Source: Paradesertivirga superstes
Lineage (GTDB): Bacteria; Bacteroidota; Bacteroidia; Sphingobacteriales; Sphingobacteriaceae
DNA: 64,000 nt
Reading direction: 5' to 3'
Assembly (NCBI RefSeq): GCF_037622515.1
Contig: NZ_JBBJCN010000008.1
Location: 1-64,000 of the forward strand
The notes beneath the pieces were generated by a model that saw nothing but the letters and a program-made list of their open reading frames with translations, did no database searches and was not told where the DNA came from. Below are positions 17,766 through 27,179 of this stretch, one piece after another. Position 1 is the stretch's first letter. The number at the start of each line of letters is the position of its first letter. The position numbers and the translations under genes are program-made.

Positions 17766-18875
17766 TTATTTCCAGGCCAGAGAACACTTACCAATGGCAT
17801 AAAAATTCTTATTATTAATTTTTGTCATGGCTGTATAGATTACAGTAAAGGTTCCATTTTCTTCTTCAATAGCACAAAGTGGCGTACGTGTAAAATGATC
17901 GCCCGGCTCTGCCCAGAGATTATTAGCTGACTGCACTTTTACCCGGGTTTCAGGTTTCCAGTTTATACCGTCCGTGGAAATACTATAACCTATCTCCTGA
18001 TCTCCGAAGGAATCGAAAATCATCAGGTAACGACCGTCTTTTAGCTGTGTGACTATTTCATTCTCCATAAACACGCCGGCTACCGGAATCGGATTAAACC
18101 CTTCAGGCATTCTGGTCCATGGACCGTTTAATTTCGGTGAAAAAGCAATGCCTGTTGGCCAGGGGCCTCTGGGTGTATGATAATGCCCGTCGTACATGGA
18201 AAACCATGTATTGCCTACTTTATAAGGACTAAAACATGCCACAGCCTGTTGCCCTTCCCAGGGTTGTGAACTGGCATCCGGTTCCATTACTATACCCATA
18301 TCGGCGTATGGCCCGGCAATGCCATCACGTCCTTTTAATACCGATTTCGCCCTCCAGATCCTGCCAGCATAATCGGCGTAGTCGAGTTCACCTTTCGCCG
18401 CGTCTCCCGCACGATAAGCGACATAGAAGATATTCCAGGCATCTTCTTCTTCATTGAACACTACCCCTGTTACCCATACTTCAGAACGGGGATTAAGATG
18501 GGTTCTCCCGGGTATGCTTTCCCTTATCGTCGATTGTCTTTTCCAGTTTATAGCATCCACACTTGTCCAATAGGAGATCCGCAGGTCCCGGTGCGGGCGA
18601 TCAAACATTTCGTTCACAAACATGTGATAAACATTATTGACCTTTACCACCTGCCCGGTTTCAAAACCAGAACCATTTTGACTTGCTAAAACATCCGGAT
18701 GATTTAAGCCTATAACCGGACCTTTGTGTTCAGTAACCATTTTCAGGACTTTAGTGGCAGATTTTTCAGGACTCAAGCTTCGGCCGGCTTTCAGGCCTTG
18801 AGCCCCCACCTGCCTGCCGGCAAGCAGCAAAGAAGAAAACACGATAATTCTCAGGGAAAATATTAATTGCTTCAT
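17766..18875 (-). CDS. Five-bladed beta-propeller glycoside hydrolase-like protein (GH43/GH117 type)
   Basis: 369 residues, secreted (signal to about VGAQ, residue 26). Repeated propeller motifs of the GH43/32/62/68/117 group are visible: YHMFVNEMF near 83, RISYWTSVDAINWKR near 98, GVVFNEEEDAWNIFYVAYR near 138, WFSMYDGHYH near 223 and a late ISTDGINWKPE near 310. Candidate acidic residues lie in NHPDV (near 60) and FMENEIV (near 270). The subfamily is not clear. It is the last gene of a minus-strand run and probably trims a pectic side chain. Confidence 0.65.
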   Translation of the reverse strand: MKQLIFSLRIIVFSSLLLAGRQVGAQGLKAGRSLSPEKSATKVLKMVTEHKGPVIGLNHPDVLASQNGSGFETGQVVKVNNVYHMFVNEMFDRPHRDLRISYWTSVDAINWKRQSTIRESIPGRTHLNPRSEVWVTGVVFNEEEDAWNIFYVAYRAGDAAKGELDYADYAGRIWRAKSVLKGRDGIAGPYADMGIVMEPDASSQPWEGQQAVACFSPYKVGNTWFSMYDGHYHTPRGPWPTGIAFSPKLNGPWTRMPEGFNPIPVAGVFMENEIVTQLKDGRYLMIFDSFGDQEIGYSISTDGINWKPETRVKVQSANNLWAEPGDHFTRTPLCAIEEENGTFTVIYTAMTKINNKNFYAIGKCSLAWK

Positions 18876-18942
18876 TTTAAAAAAGGTTGAATCGTTTAAG
18901 CTAGCTATATTTTTTATCTTTCAGAATTGCATTAAAGCTGAA

Positions 18943-19641
18943 TCACTTTTTGGCAATTATCCCCACTACAGGTTCGATCAGTTTTCTGGATCCGACAGCG
19001 TCAAGGTGCAAACCGTCAGCTGTCATTGTATTGATATCTAATCCGGGTGTTTTAAAGCCGTTAACAAACAGGCAATCGTTCCGCTTCGCTATTTTTTTAA
19101 AGGTTTTACTCATTTTCTTCACTCTTTTAGCTCCACCCTTATATTTCTCCTGCACTTCGGCTTTCACACCATAAGGAGGCGGAGAAATGATAACAATCTT
19201 TGCCTTGCTGATCGACGTATAGCCGCAACCCTTAATTTTTTTAATGAGCTTATCCAGGTTACCGGGCACACTATGCTGCCGGTCGGCAAATACTGCTTTA
19301 GCATCGTTAGTACCCAGTTCCAATACAATAAAGTCAAACGGGCGGTCTTTCGTATGCTGAGCAGCCTTCTTCAGGTTTTCGTCTATAACAAGCAGTGAAT
19401 TCAGCGTACTGTCGCCATTATTAACAAAACCAATAGTTCTGCCCGATTTACTGATATTGAACACCTGTGCGTTCGGCAGGGCCCGCCTGATCTGGTTGGG
19501 CCAGCTGTGAGAAAAGGTGCCGTTGCTATCGCCAAGGGTAAAAATGTTAAGTGGTTTATCTGACAGGGCTGGCGCTTGTGCAGCCAGTAAAAAAGGAAGG
19601 GTCAGGAGAAATGCTAAAAAGGATGCTGTTTTAATCTTCAT
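18943..19641 (-). CDS. SGNH/GDSL hydrolase, esterase-like (1)
   Basis: 232 residues with a signal peptide ending near LLAAQ (22). SGNH blocks are block I GDSN with nucleophile Ser39, block III GTND near 109 and block V DGLHLD near 213-218, giving the catalytic His. The size and position suit rhamnogalacturonan acetylesterase-type enzymes (CE12-like), which would deacetylate pectin for the GH28, GH105 and GH106-like enzymes nearby. The esterase substrate is inferred from context. It lies 67 bases upstream of the propeller gene in the same operon. Confidence 0.8.
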   Translation of the reverse strand: MKIKTASFLAFLLTLPFLLAAQAPALSDKPLNIFTLGDSNGTFSHSWPNQIRRALPNAQVFNISKSGRTIGFVNNGDSTLNSLLVIDENLKKAAQHTKDRPFDFIVLELGTNDAKAVFADRQHSVPGNLDKLIKKIKGCGYTSISKAKIVIISPPPYGVKAEVQEKYKGGAKRVKKMSKTFKKIAKRNDCLFVNGFKTPGLDINTMTADGLHLDAVGSRKLIEPVVGIIAKK

Positions 19642-19700
19642 AAAATTTAAAGTCTTTTTATCTGTCTGTAAATGGATTACCTTTTTATTGAACCTCTTAT

Positions 19701-21137
19701 TTATTTGCTGATCACAACCTTATCCAGAGAAACAAAGTATCCGGTACTGCCATATTTCGTTTTCCTCTTATCCGACCAGTTAGGCCGTTCTCCCGTTACG
19801 GAAACCTTCATAGTATACTCACCCTCAGGCAAAACCGGGCTCAGAAATTTCAATGATGACAGAGCTTTCAAACTATACATATCAACAATAGAACTGAAAA
19901 TCAGGCTCCCTTTTTTATTATGAAGAGCAATACTCGCGTAGCCTTTATCCGGTCCCGACAAACCATAGAAACCAATCCGGGTCCCCTTGAATTTCACCGA
20001 GAAAGAAGCATCCTTACTATCCGAACTGCTTACCGATAAAGTATCGGAACCTGCAGCATGCTGCCAGTTTCCATTGTACTTAATACCTGTTTTATCAGAG
20101 TTCTCTATAATTCTGCCATTCAATGCTTTAGGCGATGTCTCCCCGGTTAAAGGATTGATCTGCCAGGCTTCCCGGTAGTTTGGAATAGAAACTGATAAAC
20201 CCGATACAGAAAGTTCCTGCCAGACATAAGTGGCTGCCGAGGCCTGTTTTGGAAACGACCATCTGTCGCCCATAAACATATACGTGGTATCTTTAGTTCC
20301 TTCTACAGGCAACACAAAAGTGGTTTGCGAATTCCAGGTTAGTGTACCTTCGGGAGCGAAGAGGCCCCTTTGTGTCCATGGCCCCTTCAGCGAAGTTGCG
20401 GTATAATAGTAATTATCGTTCTTTTCCCAGCTTGTCAGGTGCGAGCCCAGAAAATAATAGGTATTTCCTTTTCTGAACATAGCTGGCGATTCGAAGCCAG
20501 AGGTCATGTTTTTATTCAGCTGTTCGCTGACGCTTTTATAATCGTCGGCAATCCTGTAAATTTCGCCTCCATGTATCAGTATATATCCGGAACCATCCTT
20601 ATCCTGAAAGGTACCCATATCCCATTTTTTAATAGGACTGCCATTAAACAGAAGCGGCCCTCTGAATGTGTAAGGCCCGGTTATAGTTGTTGAACTTGCA
20701 TATCCGACAAACTGATCTTTATAACCAAGAGTGTCTGCATGCATATACATTAAGTATTCCCCTGTTTTAGGGCATTTCATCACCTTCACCCTTTCTCCAA
20801 CCCTGTCAGGGCCCAATTTGCCTGACTTCTGAACAGGCAATGCTACACGTTCAAATTTCCAGTTGTATAAATCAGCAGAGGAGTAGCAATTGAAACCTAT
20901 GAACGCATTACTGGTATCCGTATGAGCTTCACCGAAAAGGTAAAACCTTCCATTCTCCTTGATTATGTTCGCTCCATGAGCGCTAACAACCTTTCCCCGA
21001 TCGTCAAACCATGGAATGCCTGAATAGATAGCATCGTTTTTTCCCTGCTTTTGAGCAACTGAAACAGAGGAGACTAACAGGAATAACACAATCGTTAAGA
21101 GTCCTGACATACATTTTGGCACCATTGATTTATTCAT
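19701..21137 (-). CDS. GH43-family glycosidase with C-terminal accessory domain
   Basis: 478 residues from the preferred start (MNKSMVPKCM...), which gives a clean signal peptide to SVSVAQ; an upstream start at 21203 would put 22 odd residues before it. The propeller opens with IPWFDDRGKVVSAHGANII and FYLFGE, the layout of GH43 subfamilies 24/34 (exo-galactanase and beta-galactosidase types). A conserved WDMGTFQDKDGSGYI blade lies near 173 and SGFESPAMFRKG near 215. The last 120 residues form a beta-sandwich carbohydrate-binding-like domain. Galactan side chains are the likely target given the adjacent GH53. Confidence 0.78.
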   Translation of the reverse strand: MNKSMVPKCMSGLLTIVLFLLVSSVSVAQKQGKNDAIYSGIPWFDDRGKVVSAHGANIIKENGRFYLFGEAHTDTSNAFIGFNCYSSADLYNWKFERVALPVQKSGKLGPDRVGERVKVMKCPKTGEYLMYMHADTLGYKDQFVGYASSTTITGPYTFRGPLLFNGSPIKKWDMGTFQDKDGSGYILIHGGEIYRIADDYKSVSEQLNKNMTSGFESPAMFRKGNTYYFLGSHLTSWEKNDNYYYTATSLKGPWTQRGLFAPEGTLTWNSQTTFVLPVEGTKDTTYMFMGDRWSFPKQASAATYVWQELSVSGLSVSIPNYREAWQINPLTGETSPKALNGRIIENSDKTGIKYNGNWQHAAGSDTLSVSSSDSKDASFSVKFKGTRIGFYGLSGPDKGYASIALHNKKGSLIFSSIVDMYSLKALSSLKFLSPVLPEGEYTMKVSVTGERPNWSDKRKTKYGSTGYFVSLDKVVISK

Positions 21138-21207
21138 TAGATGTTTAAAGTGCAGTATTGGCAAATAGAAATAAGATACAAGAATGGAATGCCTGAAAGC
21201 CACTTCT

Positions 21208-22575
21208 TCAATCCCTGATACTAATTCCAGTCACATTTTCATGGATGTGGGCTTTCTCCGCAACATTCTTTGCTCTTACGTTTTTGAGCTGAATATTTTT
21301 TACTGCTAAGTCCTTTTGTCCTAATATCCTTGAAAGGAACTTCACATCTGTTGCTTCTACATTACTCAGGTATATATTGCTTATCGGCGTCAGCCTGCGT
21401 TCTACCGTTGGTACCAGCGTTCTCCATTGATACAAAACATCGGTTTCAATACCCAGGATCCCCAGATCAATTTTGCCTGCCTTAATATTATTGGCATAAA
21501 TATTTTTGACATAGCCCCCCATGCGCTCGTTGGTTTTTATAAAGAGAAGATGGTTTAATTTTGCCCCATCCACCACGCTGCAGTTATCGATAAATACATT
21601 TTCAATCCCTCCCGACAGCTCGCTTCCAAGGGCCACTAACTGGTGACCGTTTTTTACGGTATTATTGCGGATAACAATGTTTCTTGAAGGAGTCTTTAAG
21701 CGCCATCCTTCAGGATTTCTACCCGACTTAATCGCAATGGCATCATCTCCCTGGTCAAAAACACAGTCCTCTATAAGCACGTTCTGACTCATCTCCGGGT
21801 CAATACCGTCATTATTGTGACCATGGGCATATACCTTTATCTTTCTGATCACCACATTTTTCGATAAATAAGGATGAATCGTCCAGAACGGACTATTGGT
21901 GATTGTAATTCCTTCAAGCAGAATATTCTCGCTTCTATTGAACTGTATAAACTGCGGACGAAGATTTGCGGTATCATTCACCATTTGCCTGTCTGTTACC
22001 GGACTGTAAGCGGAGGCCAGATTATATAGTCTCTTAATACTTCCCATATGCCCCTTTGGTCGTGTGAACCAGGTTTTCCATATATCCATCTTCGCCTTGA
22101 TCTCACCTTCTCCGGTAATGGCTATGTTTTTGCATTGATAGGCATAGATCAGCGGCGAATAATTATAACATTCCATACCTTCCCAGGAACTATGAACCGC
22201 CGGTAAATAGTCCGCAGGTTTTTCAGAAAACAGAAGAACTGCCCCCTTATTTAAATGAAGATTTACATTGCTCTTAAAATGAACCTTTCCGGTAAGCCAT
22301 TCTCCTTCAGGGATTACAACTATACCTCCTCCTATCTTATAGGCTTCAGTAATTGCTTTGGCAATTGCATCTGATATTTTTTCTTTATTTCCCTGAACAG
22401 CTCCAAAATCAGTGATTAACAGCTTTTTACATCGGCTGAAATCAGGAACCTTAATTTTCGGCATAGTAAAGGGCGCAGTTACCTTGATTTTATTAATCGG
22501 GAGATCCTTATCCGTTTTAAAAGAAAACAGGAACAGGCTGCAGACCAAGCAGGCATATGCTAATGTGTGTTTCAT
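21208..22575 (-). CDS. GH28 polygalacturonase-family enzyme (2)
   Basis: 455-residue secreted parallel beta-helix. Catalytic Asp residues are present in NNDGIDPE (Asp256) and GDDAIAIKSG (Asp277/Asp278), and His311 is in place, but the usual GHG is GHQ here. The RIK-like motif is FIKTN near 345. The NxDGIDPE form and extended N-terminal loops are typical of exo-acting GH28 subgroups that attack rhamnogalacturonan or remove single galacturonic acids. It ends 70 bases before the GH43 gene in the same operon. Confidence 0.88.
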   Translation of the reverse strand: MKHTLAYACLVCSLFLFSFKTDKDLPINKIKVTAPFTMPKIKVPDFSRCKKLLITDFGAVQGNKEKISDAIAKAITEAYKIGGGIVVIPEGEWLTGKVHFKSNVNLHLNKGAVLLFSEKPADYLPAVHSSWEGMECYNYSPLIYAYQCKNIAITGEGEIKAKMDIWKTWFTRPKGHMGSIKRLYNLASAYSPVTDRQMVNDTANLRPQFIQFNRSENILLEGITITNSPFWTIHPYLSKNVVIRKIKVYAHGHNNDGIDPEMSQNVLIEDCVFDQGDDAIAIKSGRNPEGWRLKTPSRNIVIRNNTVKNGHQLVALGSELSGGIENVFIDNCSVVDGAKLNHLLFIKTNERMGGYVKNIYANNIKAGKIDLGILGIETDVLYQWRTLVPTVERRLTPISNIYLSNVEATDVKFLSRILGQKDLAVKNIQLKNVRAKNVAEKAHIHENVTGISIRD

Positions 22576-22699
22576 CTTATATGGTTATATACAGGCAGTG
22601 CGGATCTGCTCACCAAAAATAGAAAAAAAAAGAAGAGTCGCCCTTAATCTTAAGCCCTTCAGCTTAAAAGCAAAGCCACCATCGAAAAATTCAGTTAAT

Positions 22700-23746
22700 T
22701 CACTCCGCTAAGAACGCGTCAAGGGCTTTGGTAGGCTTACCATCAGCTCCCCATGCGCTCAGCGGGTACCGGCTCCAGCTTCTTGCGCCCTGCGGTTCCC
22801 AATAAATTACGCCCAGCCCTCTCCCTTTTGGTACTGCTTTCACACGCTGCTGCACGGCCACCAGCATATCGTACGTATTCTGAGGCTTGCTGTCTTCGCC
22901 GCCCACTTCCACTACCATTACGTCCTTTCCGTAACGCTCAACAAGATTGTTCATATTTCTCGACAAATCATCTATTGATAAAGTGTAGTCAGGCTTACCG
23001 TCAAGCCACCAGGGATAATAGGAAAGTCCTATAATGTCATATTTCGCGCCGTGTTTACGGGCATTATCAAACCAGCCCGCGAATCGGGCACTGTCATTCC
23101 CACGATCTAAATGAAGGATCACCTTAGACCCGGGACTAACGGCTTTGATGGCATCATAGCCCTTGTTAATAAGCTGTGCGAGTTGGGGCCAGTTCGAGCT
23201 GCGTCCCTCAGGATAGATCATGCCCCCTGGTGTCTCATTTCCTACCTGTACCCATTCGGGCGTAACACCGGCCTTTTTGACGGCCCTCATAACATCGTAC
23301 GTATAATCATACACATCCTTAAGCAGGGTTGGAAAATCGTGACCTTCCCAGGCTGCCGGCTTCTTTTGCTTGCCGGGGTCGGCCCAGGTATCGCTGTAAT
23401 GAAAATTGATCATTACCCTCATTCCCCATTTCTTCGCTCTTACTGCCATCGCAACCATTTCTTCTTTACTGTTATGCCCGCTGAACTTATTGTCGTTCGG
23501 ATTAACCCATGTACGCAGACGAATAGTGTTGATCCCGTGATCTTTCAGAATTTTGAAACAGTCCTGCTCCGTACCGTCATCGCCATAAAATTTATAGCCG
23601 GTCGCTTCCATTTGCTGCAGCCAGCCTATATCGGCGCCTTTAACAAATGCACCCGGCCCTTTTTTGTGCCCGGTGAGACTCGCGCATGACGATAAAAATA
23701 CCGCTGCGCTTAGAAGCAGATAAAAACACCTGAATTTTAATCTCAT
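22700..23746 (-). CDS. GH53 endo-beta-1,4-galactanase lipoprotein
   Basis: 348 residues from the chosen start (MRLKFRCFYL...), which gives a lipoprotein signal with lipobox LSSC; the open frame begins seven codons earlier. The TIM barrel begins FVKGADIGWLQQME. The acid/base Glu171 is in WVQVGNETPGG and the nucleophile Glu280 is in VMVVEVGGED. The DGTEQDCFKILKDHGIN and WADPGKQKKP segments are classic GH53. The family cleaves beta-1,4-galactan side chains of rhamnogalacturonan I. The lipid anchor suggests surface action before SusCD import. Confidence 0.93.
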   Translation of the reverse strand: MRLKFRCFYLLLSAAVFLSSCASLTGHKKGPGAFVKGADIGWLQQMEATGYKFYGDDGTEQDCFKILKDHGINTIRLRTWVNPNDNKFSGHNSKEEMVAMAVRAKKWGMRVMINFHYSDTWADPGKQKKPAAWEGHDFPTLLKDVYDYTYDVMRAVKKAGVTPEWVQVGNETPGGMIYPEGRSSNWPQLAQLINKGYDAIKAVSPGSKVILHLDRGNDSARFAGWFDNARKHGAKYDIIGLSYYPWWLDGKPDYTLSIDDLSRNMNNLVERYGKDVMVVEVGGEDSKPQNTYDMLVAVQQRVKAVPKGRGLGVIYWEPQGARSWSRYPLSAWGADGKPTKALDAFLAE

Positions 23747-23804
23747 TACATAAAGGTTAATTGTCAATATAAATCTCCTGGAACAAGTCGCTTATTGCAA
23801 ATTA

Positions 23805-24128
23805 TTAAGTCCCGACTTGTTGCTCTGTTTTTCTGAGAAATTTTTCTATAGCTCCCTCAATATCAATCTGCATCCTGTCTGCCAGCACAATTAGCCACCA
23901 GATGGATTCCCCTAATTTGTGTTCCAACTCAGTATCTGTATTTGCTTTTGGCCATCGCTGTTGCTGAGACATTACATTTCGTCCTACCAGGCCGGCATCG
24001 GTCAAGAAAGCCAATGCATCCTCTTCCACTGTCCATTTGCTGCCATGGTGTGTTAGTTCCAATTCGTGGTATTTACCGCGTATTACTAAAGACCGTTCTA
24101 TGATTTTTTTCAAATCTGACATTTCCAT
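23805..24128 (-). CDS. MazG-like nucleotide pyrophosphohydrolase-related protein
   Basis: 107 residues, cytoplasmic. The C-terminal half, ELEHKLGESIWWLIVLADRM plus a following IDIEGAIEKFL helix, matches the MazG-like superfamily helix pattern, and Glu/Asp residues are placed for metal binding as in small single-domain members (about 100 residues). The function of such short members is poorly known; dNTP or NTP-analogue clearance is the general theme. Oddly, it sits between a GH53 gene (58 bases downstream) and an SGNH gene (82 bases upstream) in a glycanase operon. Confidence 0.65.
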   Translation of the reverse strand: MEMSDLKKIIERSLVIRGKYHELELTHHGSKWTVEEDALAFLTDAGLVGRNVMSQQQRWPKANTDTELEHKLGESIWWLIVLADRMQIDIEGAIEKFLRKTEQQVGT

Positions 24129-24210
24129 ATTATTTTATTTGCGCCTTTACAGGCTTATATCTATAATTTTAATTCCATTAGTAAGGTGTTCTGCCATTCA
24201 GCACACCTGT

Positions 24211-24864
24211 TCATGGCTTCAAAAGATATGGCTTCAAGGCTTTCCTCCACAGTTCATATCCTTTTTTGTTCATATGAAGCATATCTCCGACAAAAAGCTC
24301 GGGTCTGGTTTTTCCTTCTTTTGTAAGCATGGCAGAGTAAACATCAACAAACTTCACATTCTTATCAGCAGCCAAAAACGTTTTGATAAGCCGATTAGCT
24401 TCTGCTGCTTTTTGAACGAATTGAGCGCGCACCGGGCTGGGCTTTATCGAGATATAGACCAGCGGAACAGACGGAAGTTTTGTTCTGATTTTGTTATACA
24501 GGAGCCTGGTGCGGCTTAAAATAGTATCCGCAGAAGCACTAGGTAAATCATTCTCCCCGACATAGAGAACTATCTGGCTGGGCTGATAGGCGAACACAAG
24601 ATCATCCAGATAATATATAATATCATTAATTATCGCACCTCCGATACCCCGGTTCAATACATTATATTTTGGAAAAACCAGGTTCAGGTTGTCCCATTTA
24701 CGAATGGAAGAGCTGCCTGTAAAAAGAACAGGATGCTCCGGGGCCTTATAAATTTTATCGATCTTTTTGATAGTCTGAACATCGTCCCAGAAATTTGCTT
24801 GTGTTTGCGCGGAAGCAGTAAACGCTATAATGTAAAAAGCAAAACAGACTATAAGATTCTTCAT
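24211..24864 (-). CDS. SGNH/GDSL hydrolase, esterase-like (2)
   Basis: 217 residues, with a signal peptide cleaved after TASAQ (20). It has the variant block I GSSS (residues 50-53, nucleophile probably Ser52), NRGIGGA near 72 (block II Gly), GENDLP near 103 (block III) and DMLHMN near 195 (block V Asp and His). This resembles the PAF-acetylhydrolase-like GDSL subgroup often found in PULs. It would be the first gene of the 17.8-24.9 kb operon. Confidence 0.8.
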   Translation of the reverse strand: MKNLIVCFAFYIIAFTASAQTQANFWDDVQTIKKIDKIYKAPEHPVLFTGSSSIRKWDNLNLVFPKYNVLNRGIGGAIINDIIYYLDDLVFAYQPSQIVLYVGENDLPSASADTILSRTRLLYNKIRTKLPSVPLVYISIKPSPVRAQFVQKAAEANRLIKTFLAADKNVKFVDVYSAMLTKEGKTRPELFVGDMLHMNKKGYELWRKALKPYLLKP

Positions 24865-25482
24865 TAGTATTGGTTTAAGGTTTCGATTGGGCTGGTTTCA
24901 ATATCCGTGATATTACGAAATTGTTCGAAATTATCTTCAAATTTTTCAGCGAAGCTATTTCCGCTTTCGCCGTGGTTGGTGTCTCCTCCATAGCCGTCAA
25001 CCTAAAAATAACATATTGTTGCAATTCCTGGGATCCTTTGGAGGTGGTGCACAGGGACTACAGGGATTATTTATACTTAAGGAAATATATTTTTTTGTTG
25101 ATATGAACACTGTATGAAGGGGCATTTTGTGTGGATTAGCCTTTCTCTCCCTCTGGAAGAGATGCCCTAAGGCAGAGAGGGTTTAATTTTCGCTGTTTTA
25201 GTGTCCCTTGACTTTTGTTGTATCTCCATCAACCACCTAACTTAAAAGCAATGAACCTTAGCACCACAAGAATTTTATTTCACCAAAGCCGGCAAGGTTA
25301 GGAAATGATATTAATTATTATTCGGAAAGAGTGCCGCGCAACGGTATTTTTACACATGATTGCCGGGAAGTCAAATTAAAGATCCGTCTGATGTTCGGCG
25401 ATTTCATAAATTTGTCGGTAAACTGACAACATCAAATGTCTGAACGTTCCTGAACCAATTTTAAATAAGAAAACAGAACTTT
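24865..25482. other. Intergenic region between divergent operon and GH28
   Basis: 618 bases that should hold the promoters of the glycanase operon and of the plus-strand GH28. One dispersed palindromic repeat copy lies at 25139-25183. No protein-like ORF was found. Confidence 0.4.
25139..25183. repeat. Dispersed palindromic repeat, copy 2
   Basis: Second copy of the element at 17555-17598, about 45 bases with CTCTC arms pairing with GAGAG. The copies differ by compensating and simple changes, as expected for an old dispersed family. Confidence 0.5.
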
Positions 25483-26841
25483 ATGATTACACCAAAATGC
25501 AGGCTCGCATTGCTGCTCATGATTTCCATAACGCTGAACCTTACTGCCTTTGCAAAGGAAGTGTTCCCGGATGGAACGCCGATACCCGACTGGTTCCGGC
25601 AAAACAAACTTACGGATATAAGTAAATTGGGAAAGCAGTACCGTATCACCGACTATAACCTGGTAAACGACAGCACCCTCATCCAGACGAAACTTTTACA
25701 GGATGTTATTGACAAAGCCTCGGAGAACGGCGGCGGCGTTGTAATTATTCCCAAAGGTACCTTCCTGAGTGGCTCACTGTTTTTCAAGAAAGGCACACAC
25801 CTGCATCTTGAAGAAGGCGGCAAGCTTAAAGGCAGCGACGATATCAGCAATTTCCCCCTGGTGATGACACGTATGGAGGGACAATCACTTAAATATTTCG
25901 CGGCTTTAGTTAATGCCGACGGACTCGACGGATTTACCATTTCAGGTAAAGGAACCATCGACGGCAACGGACTGCGTTACTGGAAATCATTTTGGTTAAG
26001 ACGTCAGTTCAACCCAAACACCACCAATATGGATGAAATGAGGCCCCGGCTTGTGTATATCTCAAACAGCAAAAATGTGCAGCTTTCAGGTGTTAAATTA
26101 ATGAACTCGCCTTTCTGGACCACACACCTTTATAAATGCGAAAATATAAAGCTTCTCGACCTCTACATATACTCTCCCGAAAAGCCAGTAAAAGCTCCCA
26201 GCTCCGACGCAGTAGATATAGACGCCTGTAAAAACGTCCTCATTAAAAACTGCTATATGTCGGTAAATGATGATGCCGTAGCGCTTAAAGGTGGTAAGGG
26301 GCCACATGCCGACAAAGATCCAAATAACGGTCCCAACCAAAACATCATAATAGAAGACTGCACTTACGGATTCTGCCATGGCGCCTTAACTTTCGGAAGC
26401 GAATCGGTACACGACCGAAACATCATCTTACGGCGCATAAAGGTAAACCACGCTGAGCGTTTACTTTGGCTCAAAATGCGCCCGGACACGCCTCAGAATT
26501 ACGAATATGTGCTGATAGAAGACATAGAGGGCCATGATATCGGCAACTTCATATTCATACGCCCATGGACGCAATTCTTCGATCTCAAAGGAGAAAAAGT
26601 ATCGGGAACCTCGACCGCCCGAAACATAACCATGCGTAATATTAAACTGGATTGCAATAATTTTTTCAACGTAGGAATTGCAGATAAGAACAGCACTGCT
26701 CCGGGTTACAAATCCAGGTTGTCTGACTTCAAATTTGAAAACATTGAGGTAACAGCGAAGAATTTCCTCGAAATAGACACTTCCATCATAGAGAACTTCA
26801 AACTGAAGAACGTAACTGTTAATAAGAAAAAGCTTTTCTAA
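25483..26841 (+). CDS. GH28 polygalacturonase-family enzyme (3)
   Basis: 452 residues, secreted (signal to TAFA, about 24). A PDGTPIPDWF segment precedes the beta-helix, as in Bacteroidota exo-acting GH28 enzymes. Catalytic residues: Asp242 in SSDAVDID, Asp263/Asp264 in NDDAVALKGG, His299 in CHGALTFGSE, and the substrate-binding WLKMRPD near 325. All are intact. It is a single gene followed by a strong terminator. It is a third paralogue, clearly different from the other two in loops and motif variants, which suggests separate linkages or chain ends. Confidence 0.9.
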   Translation: MITPKCRLALLLMISITLNLTAFAKEVFPDGTPIPDWFRQNKLTDISKLGKQYRITDYNLVNDSTLIQTKLLQDVIDKASENGGGVVIIPKGTFLSGSLFFKKGTHLHLEEGGKLKGSDDISNFPLVMTRMEGQSLKYFAALVNADGLDGFTISGKGTIDGNGLRYWKSFWLRRQFNPNTTNMDEMRPRLVYISNSKNVQLSGVKLMNSPFWTTHLYKCENIKLLDLYIYSPEKPVKAPSSDAVDIDACKNVLIKNCYMSVNDDAVALKGGKGPHADKDPNNGPNQNIIIEDCTYGFCHGALTFGSESVHDRNIILRRIKVNHAERLLWLKMRPDTPQNYEYVLIEDIEGHDIGNFIFIRPWTQFFDLKGEKVSGTSTARNITMRNIKLDCNNFFNVGIADKNSTAPGYKSRLSDFKFENIEVTAKNFLEIDTSIIENFKLKNVTVNKKKLF

Positions 26842-26866
26842 AAAAACTAAATATCCAATATGATCC

Positions 26867-26910
26867 GCCGGCTGAAAGAATGATATTTCTCTCAGCCGGC
26901 TTTTTTTTTT
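26867..26910 (+). terminator. Strong rho-independent terminator after GH28 (3)
   Basis: A nine-bp GC-rich stem (GCCGGCTGA/TCAGCCGGC), extended by an imperfect AAGAA/TTCTC segment, is followed directly by ten T residues. It lies 25 bases after the stop of the GH28 gene. Confidence 0.9.
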
Positions 26911-27019
26911 CTCCCAGCCAGTACCGCCAGGCCGGGCTGACCGGACAGACAGAAATTCTAACGCTGAGCACGATAAACCTCAATCGGCATACGCTATACG
27001 ATGACCGATTCAGGAAATA

Positions 27020-27122
27020 ATGGCGACAAAGGCAAGAAACCCTTCCCGTCATTTCTGCGAAAGCAGAAATCCTAATATTGAGCATGATAAATAAAACGCA
27101 GTTTCCACCAAGATTATAAAGT
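27020..27122. repeat. Dispersed 100-bp intergenic repeat, copy 1
   Basis: From TGGCGACAAAGG through the palindrome TTTCTGCGAAAGCAGAAAT and AGCATGATAAATAAAA to ATTATAAAGT. It matches 27504-27605 closely in the same orientation. The central palindrome belongs to the widespread GTCATTCCTGCGAAAGCAGGAATC type. A shorter relative (CAGAAATTCTAACGCTGAGC) lies near 26948. Confidence 0.75.
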
Positions 27123-27179
27123 CCTCCTCCTATCCCAATTTAATAAGGTATATTTACTATCGATAAAATTCCTGCTGAA

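Noticed and set aside
23111..23689. 192-codon plus ORF antisense to GH53
   Set aside because: Shadow of the GH53 frame; no family features.
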